DNA of 17,324 nucleotides from Oscillospiraceae bacterium (lineage in GTDB: Bacteria; Bacillota; Clostridia; Saccharofermentanales; Saccharofermentanaceae), in assembly GCA_902767145.1 (NCBI GenBank), contig CACXGG010000060.1, forward strand, positions 1-17,324, written 5' to 3'. A program made the position numbers and the translations under genes. This document shows, in pieces, positions 1 to 7,187 of this stretch (the first letter of the stretch is position 1; each line of letters opens with the position of its first letter). The notes under the pieces are model-generated. The model saw only the letters and a program-made list of their open reading frames with translations. It was not told the origin of the DNA and ran no database searches.

Positions 1-536
1 CAGTCGTCACCCTGGACAGCACCTGAATCGGGAAGGTCAGGGGTGGATGCAGGAGTCTGGTCGATCTGGTCGCCGCCGCTTCCGCTGTTTCCACCGCCGT
101 TATTGTTGTTATTGTTGTTGTTATTGTTATTGCTGTTTCCGCTGTTTGTTCCGCTGCCCTCAACGGATACAAGGGATGCGCCCGTTACGCCGGAGCCTTC
201 CACCTGGATGCCCACACTTCCGTTAAAGGCCCAGGAATTAGGGCCTGAAGCAGATACTGTGGCAACGACTTCGTCGCCCTTGATCTCATAGGAATCAAAT
301 CCCCATCCGCTGGCGGAGGTGATATTTCCGTCGAAGTGGACCGTGACGGTGATGGTCTCATATCCGTCGCAGCCTGACAGCGTAAGGGTTATCTGTCCGC
401 CGGAATCCCAGGGATTCACATTGTCCACATTGGCACTGGCATCGGCATAGACCGGTGTCCTCGGTACGAAGAAAGCTGCCGTGGAAAAAACCATGGCAGC
501 CGTAAGGATTGTTGCAGCGATCTTTTTTAACTTCAT
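1..536 (-). CDS. Secreted protein with poly-Asn linker, 3' end outside window (partial)
   Basis: The first 178 codons are in the window. The start ATG at 536-534 follows a good GGAGG site and lies 17 bases after the paaK stop, so it is probably the next gene of the same operon. Residues 1-31 form a classical Sec signal peptide: basic MKLKK, then a hydrophobic core, with likely cleavage after VYA (A31/D32). Residues about 35-125 look like one beta-rich extracellular domain, with alternating Thr/Val strands and conserved-looking Trp, Gly and Cys, somewhat reminiscent of small carbohydrate-binding modules. That resemblance is a weak inference. Residues 136-146 are eleven consecutive Asn, flanked by Gly/Ser/Asn-rich sequence and followed by a Thr/Pro/Asp-rich stretch up to the edge, as in flexible linkers of exported multidomain proteins. 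Whatever follows the linker (second domain, anchor or sorting signal) is not visible. Function unknown. Confidence 0.85.
   Translation of the reverse strand, partial: MKLKKIAATILTAAMVFSTAAFFVPRTPVYADASANVDNVNPWDSGGQITLTLSGCDGYETITVTVHFDGNITSASGWGFDSYEIKGDEVVATVSASGPNSWAFNGSVGIQVEGSGVTGASLVSVEGSGTNSGNSNNNNNNNNNNNGGGNSGSGGDQIDQTPASTPDLPDSGAVQGDD
99..131 (-). repeat. AAY trinucleotide run coding for 11 asparagines
   Basis: Eleven consecutive AAC/AAT codons read on the minus strand inside the secreted-protein gene. The mixture of AAC and AAT interrupts a pure microsatellite, so slippage would be reduced but still possible. Copy-number change would alter only linker length, without a frameshift. 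Confidence 0.9.
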
Positions 537-552
537 AAAGAAGCCTCCGGTA

Positions 553-1875
553 TTATTTCTTGAACCTTGAGTCGATGACCCTGACCATCTTACCCTCTGA
601 TCTGGGAAGTGACCTGGGCTCTACGAGCTGGACCTTGGCATGGATACCGGTGATGGAGGCGATGTCGCCCTCGATGGACTTTGTAAGCTTTTCGAGGCCC
701 TTCATGGTATCAGGGAAGTTCGAGGGGTTGAGCTCGATCTTTACTGTGATAACGTCAAGGTTATTTATCCTGTCTACATAGATCATGTAGTGGGGAAGGA
801 CTTCCTTGTATCTCATGACTGCAGTCTCGATCTGTGTGGGGAATACGTTGACGCCCCTGATGATGAGCATGTCGTCTGCACGTCCGGTGATCTTTTCGAT
901 CCTGGGTGTTGTCCTTCCGCAGGCACACTTACCATAGTGGATACGTGTAAGGTCATGGGTGTTGTAGCGGATCATGGGAACGCCTTCCTTCATGATGGAG
1001 GAGAATACCAGCTCACCCAGCTCTCCCTCGGGAAGGGGTGCGCCTGTATCGGGATCCACGATCTCAGGCCAGAACAGGTCAGACTGGATATGGATCATAT
1101 CCTCGCATGCATCGCAGGAGCATCCGACACCGGGACCTACGATCTCTGTAAGACCATAGATATCAAATGCCTTAAGGCCGATCCTGGATTCGATCTGATC
1201 CTTCATCTCCTTTGTCCAGGCCTCTGCTCCGAAGAATCCGCTCCTGAGCTTAACAAGGCTCTTATCGATACCGTTCTTCTCGATGGTGTCGATGATATGG
1301 AGCATATATGTAGGGGTGCAGCACATGATCTGGGGCTGCCACTCCGTAAGGATCTGGATCTGTCTTGCTGTATTACCGCCTGAAACGGGGATGGCGACGG
1401 AACCGAACTTCTGGCATGCATAGTGGGGTCCGAGACCTCCTGTGAAAAGGCCGTAGCCGTATGCGATATGTACCAGGTCGCCCTTCTGCATACCGCCCAT
1501 GGCGAAGGATCTGCAGAGAGCCTCCGACCAGAGCTCGACATCGTTGGCTGTATATCCTACTACCTTCATCTTACCGGTGGTTCCGGATGATGCGTGGAAC
1601 CTTACCAGCTTTTCTCTGGGAACAGCCAGGGTTCCGAAGGGATAATTGTCCCTGAAATCCAGCTTATCTGTATAGGGGATCTTGGTGATATCATCAAGTC
1701 CCTTGATGTCGTCGGGGGTAACTCCCGCCTTGTCCATCTTCTTCTTAAAGTAGGGAGCGTTGTCATATGTGCGCCTGACGCAGTCGACAAGTCTCTTTCC
1801 GACGAGTTCTCTTCTCTCGTCCTCTCCCATACACTCGTGCTTTTCGTCCCAGATGAATGTCTTTACTTCTGCCAT
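553..1875 (-). CDS. paaK: Phenylacetate-CoA ligase family adenylating enzyme
   Basis: A cytoplasmic adenylate-forming enzyme of 440 residues, the usual PaaK length. The family activates aryl acids such as phenylacetate to the CoA thioester through an acyl-AMP. Visible motifs are the phosphate loop SSGTTGK (96-102), the core IYGLTEI (239-245), the C-terminal hinge GRADDMLIIRGVNVFP (331-346) and the terminal EGKMVRV segment with the likely catalytic Lys429. In anaerobes these enzymes often reactivate arylacetates made from aromatic amino acids, but no indolepyruvate oxidoreductase gene is in view, so the substrate is uncertain. Extra cysteines occur at C252/C254/C257 and C317/C319 and could form a metal site. 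The ATG at 1875 follows AAGGAG and lies 27 bases after the dCMP deaminase stop, consistent with one operon. Confidence 0.93.
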   Translation of the reverse strand: MAEVKTFIWDEKHECMGEDERRELVGKRLVDCVRRTYDNAPYFKKKMDKAGVTPDDIKGLDDITKIPYTDKLDFRDNYPFGTLAVPREKLVRFHASSGTTGKMKVVGYTANDVELWSEALCRSFAMGGMQKGDLVHIAYGYGLFTGGLGPHYACQKFGSVAIPVSGGNTARQIQILTEWQPQIMCCTPTYMLHIIDTIEKNGIDKSLVKLRSGFFGAEAWTKEMKDQIESRIGLKAFDIYGLTEIVGPGVGCSCDACEDMIHIQSDLFWPEIVDPDTGAPLPEGELGELVFSSIMKEGVPMIRYNTHDLTRIHYGKCACGRTTPRIEKITGRADDMLIIRGVNVFPTQIETAVMRYKEVLPHYMIYVDRINNLDVITVKIELNPSNFPDTMKGLEKLTKSIEGDIASITGIHAKVQLVEPRSLPRSEGKMVRVIDSRFKK

Positions 1876-1902
1876 TTCTTTTTACTCCTTGCCTTAGCGG
1901 CA

Positions 1903-2388
1903 TTAAACATCAAGTTCTATCTTCTTGTCTGAAGGATTATAACCCGTATACTTTACACCTGCAGCATCCAGCATCTTTCTGGCTGCCCTGGCGCCCTCGG
2001 TATCGTGGTATTTATCACTGTCGTAGATTATCTCTTTTATGCCCTTCTGGATTATCGCTTTAGTACATCCCTCACAGGGGAAGAGAGTAACGTAGATCCT
2101 GTTGTTCCTCAGGTCTGCGGTACCGCAGTTCAATATGGCATTGAGCTCAGCGTGGCATATGTAGGCATACTTCGTCTCGTCGAACCTGCCTTCCCTTTCC
2201 CAGGGGAACTCGTCATCTTCGCATCCTTTGGGAAGCCCGTTATATCCAACGGTCATGATCCTGTTCTCTTCGTTGACTATACAGGCACCTACCTGAGTAT
2301 TGGGATCTTTGCTCCTAAGTGCGGACAACTTGGCGATACCCATAAAGTACTCATCCCAAGTTATGTAATCGTCTCTTTTTGTGACCAT
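1903..2388 (-). CDS. comEB: dCMP deaminase (ComEB/deoxycytidylate deaminase family)
   Basis: 161 residues, typical for the family. The enzyme deaminates dCMP to dUMP with a catalytic zinc and so feeds dTMP synthesis. The zinc and catalytic motifs are clear: HAE at 79-81 (His ligand and proton-shuttling Glu) and PCEGC at 104-108 (two Cys ligands). The N-terminal segment TQVGACIV (31-38) and GYNGLPKGC (48-56) match the family's nucleotide-binding region. The ATG at 2388 was chosen because GGGAGG sits 8 bases upstream; an in-frame ATG 7 codons earlier would put that ribosome binding site inside the gene. It lies 38 bases after the flavoprotein stop and 27 bases before paaK. The name comEB reflects homology to the Bacillus gene and does not imply a competence role. 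Confidence 0.94.
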   Translation of the reverse strand: MVTKRDDYITWDEYFMGIAKLSALRSKDPNTQVGACIVNEENRIMTVGYNGLPKGCEDDEFPWEREGRFDETKYAYICHAELNAILNCGTADLRNNRIYVTLFPCEGCTKAIIQKGIKEIIYDSDKYHDTEGARAARKMLDAAGVKYTGYNPSDKKIELDV

Positions 2389-2426
2389 GGAGCTTACCTC
2401 CCGAAGCATAAAATAGCGAAGATATT

Positions 2427-3662
2427 TTACCCTATAATATCCTTTACTGCAATAAATGCTTCGCTCATGCAGGCCTGGAGATTATATCCTCCGGACACTC
2501 CGTCGATATCGGCGATCTCGCCTATTATGTACATCCCTTCAGAAAGTCTGGACTCCATGGTACCCCGTGTGATCTCCTTAAGGGCCACGCCGCCCCTGGT
2601 TACATAGGCAGTCTCGTAGGCAGGGGGATTACCGATGCGGAGTTCCAGGTGCTTGAGCTCCCTGAGATAAGCCTTTCTCGCCTCCCTGTCGCAGTTCCTG
2701 GCATAGAGGTCCGTAACTCCGGCTCTCTCCCCCAGCGCACCCGCCACGGAAGCAGGGACATAATTGGCACCCAGGGTGGTGAGCTTTGTGTCGCTCTTGT
2801 TTTCCATGAGCTCTGTAAGCTCACGGTCAAGCTCTTCATCAGATCTTCCGGGGGTGAAGTCCAGCTCGATCCAGCCGTCCTTTGATACGATATCCCTGGG
2901 TATCTCCCTGGATATCTCACCGATAACGGGCCCGGAAAGACCCTTATGGGTAAAGAGCACGTCTCCCGTGCCCGATGCTTTTTTCTTATTGTCGTAGTAA
3001 AGGCTGGCGCCTGCGTTTACTGATACGCCTGAAACCTTTGAGGTGAACTTCTGTCCCTCCTCGTCCATCTCCACTGACGTAAGTGCGGGGATAAGGCTGG
3101 TGACCGTATGTCCCACGGATTCCGGGAACCTGTAGCCTGTTCCGTCGGATCCTGTCTGGGGGAAGCTCCTGCCTCCCGTGGCCACGATGATCTTTTCGCA
3201 GGAGAATTCCTCTCCCCTGTCGGAGACCACCTTATAACCGCCGGATTCCTTTTTTATCTCGGAACAGTTGATATTTGTCTTTATGTTCTCTTCACCGATG
3301 TACTTTTTCAGGGCTTCCACCACTGTCTTAGCGCTGTCGGATACAGGGAACATCCTGTTGTTCTCCTCTTCTTTGAGGGGGACCTTGAGTTCGTTTTCGA
3401 TGAAGTCTATGGCGTCTTCAGGGGAGAAGGTCTTTATGGCAGGATAGATGAAATTGCCGGCTTCGTGAAAGCCTGCCTTGAGTTCTGCCGGGATCTTCCT
3501 GTTGGTGATATTACATCTGCCGTGGCCTGTAAGAAGGAGCTTTCTTCCCACTTCGTTTCCTCTTTCAAGGACCAGGAATCCCTTCCCCTCCTTTTTCAGA
3601 AAACATGCTGCGAAAAGACCTGCAGCTCCGCCGCCGATTATCAGGACTTCAGTCTTCCCCAT
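2427..3662 (-). CDS. HI0933/BaiN-like NAD(P)/FAD-dependent oxidoreductase
   Basis: A 411-residue flavoprotein of the HI0933 (BaiN/RdsA-like) family. The N-terminal dinucleotide fold carries GGGAAG (10-15), followed by the family signature GRKLLLTGHGRCNITN (39-54). A second FAD segment reads TGGRSFPQTGSDGTGY, and the C terminus has GEIADIDGVSGGYNLQ (381-396), all characteristic. Physiological substrates are mostly unknown. A BaiN homologue in bile-acid-converting clostridia has been implicated in steroid reduction, but no bai genes are here, so no specific reaction is assigned. The ATG at 3662 overlaps the ddl stop as TGATG, a typical translational-coupling junction. A TTG one codon earlier (3665) is an alternative, because the AAGGAG at 3672-3677 is 7 bases from the TTG and 10 from the ATG. 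Confidence 0.93.
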   Translation of the reverse strand: MGKTEVLIIGGGAAGLFAACFLKKEGKGFLVLERGNEVGRKLLLTGHGRCNITNRKIPAELKAGFHEAGNFIYPAIKTFSPEDAIDFIENELKVPLKEEENNRMFPVSDSAKTVVEALKKYIGEENIKTNINCSEIKKESGGYKVVSDRGEEFSCEKIIVATGGRSFPQTGSDGTGYRFPESVGHTVTSLIPALTSVEMDEEGQKFTSKVSGVSVNAGASLYYDNKKKASGTGDVLFTHKGLSGPVIGEISREIPRDIVSKDGWIELDFTPGRSDEELDRELTELMENKSDTKLTTLGANYVPASVAGALGERAGVTDLYARNCDREARKAYLRELKHLELRIGNPPAYETAYVTRGGVALKEITRGTMESRLSEGMYIIGEIADIDGVSGGYNLQACMSEAFIAVKDIIG

Positions 3663-4705
3663 CAATTGCCGCTCCTTGCGGACAATGCTATCTTCTCCAC
3701 CAGATCGTTATATTCGATGCCAATGGCCTTGGCAGCTTCGGGAACGAGGCTGGTATTGGTCATGCCGGGAAGGTTATTTGCTTCGATGAACCAGAAGTCG
3801 TCCAGCTCCTCATCGAAGAACATATCGATCCTTCCGTAGGAGTCCATCCTCAGGATGGTAAAGAACTTCTCAGCCAGGATCTGGGCTCTCTTTGTGTGCT
3901 CCTCATCAAGGGGTGCAGGGCAGAGATGGTCAGTCAGGCCTGCCTGGTACTTGTTCTTATAGTCATAGAAACCTTCGTGGGGTCTTATCTCGATTATGGG
4001 AAGAGCCTTACCGTCAAGAACGGCAATGGTTATCTCACGTCCCGTTATAAACTTCTCAACAAGGATCAGCTGCTTATAGGAAGCTGCAAGATCCAGGGCA
4101 GCCTGGAGTTCCTTGACATCCTTGACCACAGAAACACCACAACTGCTGCCACATCCAATGGGCTTAACGACACAGGGAACACCGATCTCGTTCATGACCT
4201 TGTCCACCGTGATGGCATCATAAGGTCTTGTCATCCAGTCAGCAGTCCTGTAGCCGGCACCTGCGATAAGTGCCTTGGAGATATCCTTGTCCATGGCGAT
4301 GGCACATCCCATGTAATTGCATCCGGTGTACTTGATGCCGTTGGAATCCAGAACGGACTGCACCTGGCCGTTCTCGCCGTATGCTCCGTGAAGACCGATA
4401 AATACGCAGTCAGCCATCTTGCAGATCTCGATGACCCTGGGGCCGACCCACTCTCTCCTGCCGCCGTTCTGTCTTACGATGAGCTCGAGATCAGGTTCTG
4501 TCTCGGGGATGGTATATTCGAAAAGATCTCCCGTTCCTTTCCTGAACTCACCTTCGAGGTCCACGTCATCACCGAGACCGTCATAAAGGTCCACCAGGGC
4601 AACTTCATGTCCCTTCTCCAGGAGGGCATTTCCTATAAGGCTTGCGGATTTTTTTGAAACATCTCTTTCGGGGCTCAGACCGCCTCCGAGTACTACGATC
4701 TTCAT
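3662..4705 (-). CDS. ddl: D-alanine--D-alanine ligase
   Basis: 347 residues with the ATP-grasp Ddl architecture. It joins two D-Ala into the dipeptide used by MurF for peptidoglycan precursors. Visible motifs are GGGLSPERDVS (7-17, containing the substrate-binding Glu13), LHGAYGENG (105-113), the flexible loop around GCGSSCG (184-190), the omega-loop YDYKNKY (247-253, the Tyr-type expected for D-Ala rather than D-Lac ligases), metal ligands D294, E308 and N310, and the signature NNLPGMTNTSLVP (310-322). The ATG at 4705 has GAGG 8 bases upstream and matches family N termini. An in-frame ATG at 4738 has no ribosome binding site and falls inside the inverted motif described separately. No other peptidoglycan gene is nearby, so this may be one of several cell-wall genes scattered in the genome. 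Confidence 0.95.
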   Translation of the reverse strand: MKIVVLGGGLSPERDVSKKSASLIGNALLEKGHEVALVDLYDGLGDDVDLEGEFRKGTGDLFEYTIPETEPDLELIVRQNGGRREWVGPRVIEICKMADCVFIGLHGAYGENGQVQSVLDSNGIKYTGCNYMGCAIAMDKDISKALIAGAGYRTADWMTRPYDAITVDKVMNEIGVPCVVKPIGCGSSCGVSVVKDVKELQAALDLAASYKQLILVEKFITGREITIAVLDGKALPIIEIRPHEGFYDYKNKYQAGLTDHLCPAPLDEEHTKRAQILAEKFFTILRMDSYGRIDMFFDEELDDFWFIEANNLPGMTNTSLVPEAAKAIGIEYNDLVEKIALSARSGN

Positions 4706-4734
4706 ATGGGGTACCTCTTCAAAAATATTGGTAA

Positions 4735-4843
4735 ACATGTTCTTACGATTATGGATTATAGCATTGCTTTTTTACCCCAAACCCCTTGAAAACATTACAT
4801 TTGTGTTACCCGCGAAAATGAATTCAAATCGTAAAGAACATGT
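4735..4843. promoter_or_regulatory. Two inverted copies of AATCGTAA(A)GAACATGT in a divergent promoter region
   Basis: The minus strand from 4750 to 4735 reads AATCGTAAGAACATGT. The plus strand at 4827-4843 reads AATCGTAAAGAACATGT, the same motif with one extra A. The copies point away from each other, one on each side of the ddl/membrane-protein intergenic region, with 76 bases between. The two divergent transcripts start at points that would not include both arms in one RNA, so an RNA hairpin is unlikely and a pair of protein-binding sites is more likely. The protein is unknown. Confidence 0.5.
4755..4763 (-). promoter_or_regulatory. Extended -10 promoter for the ddl operon
   Basis: Read on the minus strand, TGCTATAAT is a perfect extended -10 (TGn plus TATAAT), about 50 bases before the ddl ATG. 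The -35 region (about 4778-4783, GGTTTG) is poor, as is common with extended -10 promoters. Transcription would start near 4748. Confidence 0.5.
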
Positions 4844-4867
4844 AAAAAAGGGAGTAACATAAATTGA

Positions 4868-4873
4868 TATACT
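4868..4873 (+). promoter_or_regulatory. Possible -10 element for the GT-C-like gene
   Basis: TATACT lies 30 bases before the ATG, in a very AT-rich stretch and downstream of the right copy of the inverted motif. No good -35 is seen 16-18 bases upstream, so this is only a candidate. The gene's ribosome binding site AAGGAG (4892-4897) is clear. Confidence 0.3.
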
Positions 4874-4902
4874 AAATTAAATAATTAACAGAAGGAGCAG
4901 CT

Positions 4903-7068
4903 ATGCTTGCAGTCTTGTATCTGATATTATGCGCATTCTTCGGAATATCGCTCATATTATTCTTCGTACCCGACATCGAAAGGCTCTTTGTCGCGTCTTC
5001 ACCTTCCAAGAAAGTTATTTCACAGGTATCCCCTGTGCTCTTTATCATGCCGGCGGGAATGATCATCGGTCTGATGACAGTCTCCATGACCCTTTACTAC
5101 ATCACGCTTCTCATAAGCTACGGACTCAGCACTCCGGATCTGGTCAAGAGGCTTTCGGTGCTCATCGTATTTGCTATCTTTGCCATCCTGGGTGCCACCA
5201 ATATCACCCTCTACCTGAAGAGATATTCCTCCGAGGACGGAAAGGGATCCTCCCTTCCCACATATAACGATTCCATCGGCAACATAATCTACTACGGTAT
5301 CTGTACCGTGGTCTTTACCTCCGTGGCTACCTTCCTGATGTTCTATACATACAGGATCGCAGGCGGAACTCTTTTCGCAGGTTATTCCACATTCTCGGAT
5401 CTGGCGCCCCACACCGCCATGACATCCTCCTTTGGCGTGGGATTTAACTTCCCCACCCAGTATATGCACTTTTCGGGAGACGGTATCCAGTACCACTTCT
5501 TCTTCTATTTCCTCTGCGGAACACTGGAGTATCTGGGGCTTCCCCTGGACTGGGCCATCAACATCCCCAGTATCATCTGCATGGTCTGCTGCTTCGAGCT
5601 CCTGGGACTTCTCACGGTGCTCCTTTTCAGAAGGAGAGCGGGATTTATAATAGCTCCCGTGCTCGTACTCTTCAGGAGCTCCTTTAATGTATTTATCCAT
5701 ATCTCGGATCTCTGCAAGGCCGGCATCCCCCTTAAGGCTGCCATCCAGAGCATCACCTTAAGTACCGAATGGTATGCTGCCACCCCTTATGACAACTGGG
5801 GCATCTGGGCCATCAACGTCTATCCCAACCAGCGTCATCTCATGCTGGGCGTATCTGTGATCCTGATCCTCATCATCCTGATGCTCCCCTTCGTAAGAAG
5901 GATGGAAGTGCGCATCATCAAGTCAAAGGGTGAGAGAAATCCCTTCAGGCTCTTCTTTATCTCAAAGGAAGCCTGGATCTGGGATAAGGAGGATCCCCTT
6001 AATCCCCTGGGCATCATGATCCTTTCATCCATCCTGGTCATCACCACTCCCTTCTTCCACGGTTCCGCCCTCATCGGCGCACTGCTGGTACTCTTCGGAA
6101 TGGCCCTGATCAGTGAGAGCCGCCTTATCTATGCATGTATCGCAACCTGTGCTGTCATCTCCGCTTCCATCCAGACAAGGATCTTTGCAGGAAATGCAGG
6201 CAATGTGGTCAAGTTCGCAAAGGAGGCCGGATTTGTAGTCGAGAATAAGACTGCCGGCGGTATTGCAAGCTACATAATCATCGTAACCGGTCTTACCCTT
6301 ATCCTGGCACTTGGTTTTGCCATCTATCTTCTTGTAAGGGATATCATGAAGGAGAAGCCGGTATACAGGTCACTTCTTTTCATCTGCTTTATCCTTCCCT
6401 TCGTATTTGCCTTTATGTTCAGGGTTTCCCTGGAGATGCTGGCAAACCACAAGTTCATCCAGATCTCACTTATCCTTCTGGACGTTTTCGTGGCAGGTCT
6501 TCTGGGAAGCCTGTTCTCCCTTTCCTCCAAGGTAAAGGAAAAGCTGGGCAAGGGTAAGTTCATCGCAGTACAGTCCGCCACCATCCTTCTGGGCGCAGTG
6601 CTCCTTGTGCCCCTGACTGCTACCGGCGTCAGCGAGTGGTGCACCTATATAAACCTCAACAAGAACTATGTAGAGGTAAACATGAACTCAGAGCTCGCCG
6701 CCTGGATCCAGGCCAATACGGAGCCTGACGATGTATTCCTCACACCTGAGTGGTCCCTTAACAGGTTCTACCTTGCAGGCCGTCCCGCCTACTACGGCTG
6801 GCCCTACTACCCCTGGTCCGCAGGCCACGATACCTATACAAGAGATACCATCTACTACTGGCTCCTCACAGGATGCGGCAACAACATCGACGAATTCAGG
6901 AGATACTGCCAGGAGCGCGGTATCAGATATCTGGTGGACGATCCGGAGTTCTACGGCAACGAGTACCCCGAGGGATACTACTACAACGAGGAGTTCTTCA
7001 GGGATAATCTCACCCAGGTCGCCTACTTCCCCAACGACAATTACACCATCGTATATGAGATCTATTGA
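4903..7068 (+). CDS. Large polytopic membrane protein, putative GT-C fold glycosyltransferase
   Basis: 721 residues with roughly 12-14 hydrophobic helices over residues 1-575 and a soluble C-terminal domain of about 120 residues rich in Tyr, Trp and Pro. Between the fourth and fifth helices lies FSDLAPH, with D166 and H170, followed by a loop to DGIQYHFFFYF. This Asp-containing large extracytoplasmic loop, plus the later segment WIQANTEPDDVFLTPEW, resembles lipid-linked-sugar glycosyltransferases of the GT-C fold (PMT/ArnT-like and related uncharacterised families). The C-terminal domain would face outside. Donor and acceptor cannot be deduced, and no polyprenyl-phosphate glycosyltransferase gene is adjacent. 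The gene stands alone: divergent from ddl, convergent with the EF-G paralogue, and followed by a REP-like repeat and terminator. Family assignment is inference from pattern, not from alignment. Confidence 0.75.
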   Translation: MLAVLYLILCAFFGISLILFFVPDIERLFVASSPSKKVISQVSPVLFIMPAGMIIGLMTVSMTLYYITLLISYGLSTPDLVKRLSVLIVFAIFAILGATNITLYLKRYSSEDGKGSSLPTYNDSIGNIIYYGICTVVFTSVATFLMFYTYRIAGGTLFAGYSTFSDLAPHTAMTSSFGVGFNFPTQYMHFSGDGIQYHFFFYFLCGTLEYLGLPLDWAINIPSIICMVCCFELLGLLTVLLFRRRAGFIIAPVLVLFRSSFNVFIHISDLCKAGIPLKAAIQSITLSTEWYAATPYDNWGIWAINVYPNQRHLMLGVSVILILIILMLPFVRRMEVRIIKSKGERNPFRLFFISKEAWIWDKEDPLNPLGIMILSSILVITTPFFHGSALIGALLVLFGMALISESRLIYACIATCAVISASIQTRIFAGNAGNVVKFAKEAGFVVENKTAGGIASYIIIVTGLTLILALGFAIYLLVRDIMKEKPVYRSLLFICFILPFVFAFMFRVSLEMLANHKFIQISLILLDVFVAGLLGSLFSLSSKVKEKLGKGKFIAVQSATILLGAVLLVPLTATGVSEWCTYINLNKNYVEVNMNSELAAWIQANTEPDDVFLTPEWSLNRFYLAGRPAYYGWPYYPWSAGHDTYTRDTIYYWLLTGCGNNIDEFRRYCQERGIRYLVDDPEFYGNEYPEGYYYNEEFFRDNLTQVAYFPNDNYTIVYEIY

Positions 7069-7074
7069 GTTTTT

Positions 7075-7143
7075 TGACACATGGGGACGTATCTCTTAGT
7101 GACACACTAAAGCGTGTCAGACGAGATACGTCCCCATGTGTCA
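7075..7143. repeat. REP-like palindromic element with nested hairpins
   Basis: Two perfect 21-base arms (7075-7095 and 7123-7143) contain TGACACATGGGGACG and its complement. Inside, TGACAC (7100-7105) pairs with GTGTCA (7114-7119). Alternatively TTAGTG (7096-7101) pairs with CACTAA (7105-7110). The motif with GGGGACG flanked by TGACAC resembles dispersed palindromes of Firmicutes genomes that are associated with Y1 (REP-associated tyrosine) transposases. No transposase gene is in this window, so if mobile it is non-autonomous. It sits immediately after the stop of the GT-C-like gene and before the terminator. Confidence 0.8.
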
Positions 7144-7149
7144 GTGCTT

Positions 7150-7185
7150 AAAAAAGAAGGCCGTCAGATGACGGCCTTCCTTTTT
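7150..7185. terminator. Bidirectional rho-independent terminator
   Basis: Stem GAAGGCCGTC (7156-7165), loop AGAT, stem GACGGCCTTC (7170-7179). It is flanked by an A tract on the left and a T tract on the right, so it can stop both the plus-strand GT-C-like gene and the minus-strand EF-G gene. Confidence 0.9.
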
Positions 7186-7187
7186 AA

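Noticed and set aside
43..291. Leu-rich plus-strand frame with a run of Leu codons
   Set aside because: It is the complement of the Asn run in the secreted-protein gene, which has a clear signal peptide and ribosome site on the minus strand.
640..1383. 247-codon plus-strand open frame
   Set aside because: Antisense to paaK, whose motifs cover the whole stretch. The frame is a by-product of GC-rich third positions.
3605..4657. 350-codon plus-strand open frame
   Set aside because: Antisense to ddl and the start of the flavoprotein gene, both of which have clear family motifs along their full length. The plus-strand product shows no recognisable domain.
4706..4738. Upstream ATG for ddl
   Set aside because: No ribosome site; it lies in the inverted motif just after the transcription start, and Ddl proteins normally begin at MKIVVLGGG.
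7075..7143. Reading the long palindrome as the terminator of the GT-C-like gene
   Set aside because: No T tract follows the right arm, and a standard hairpin plus T tract is present immediately downstream at 7156-7185.
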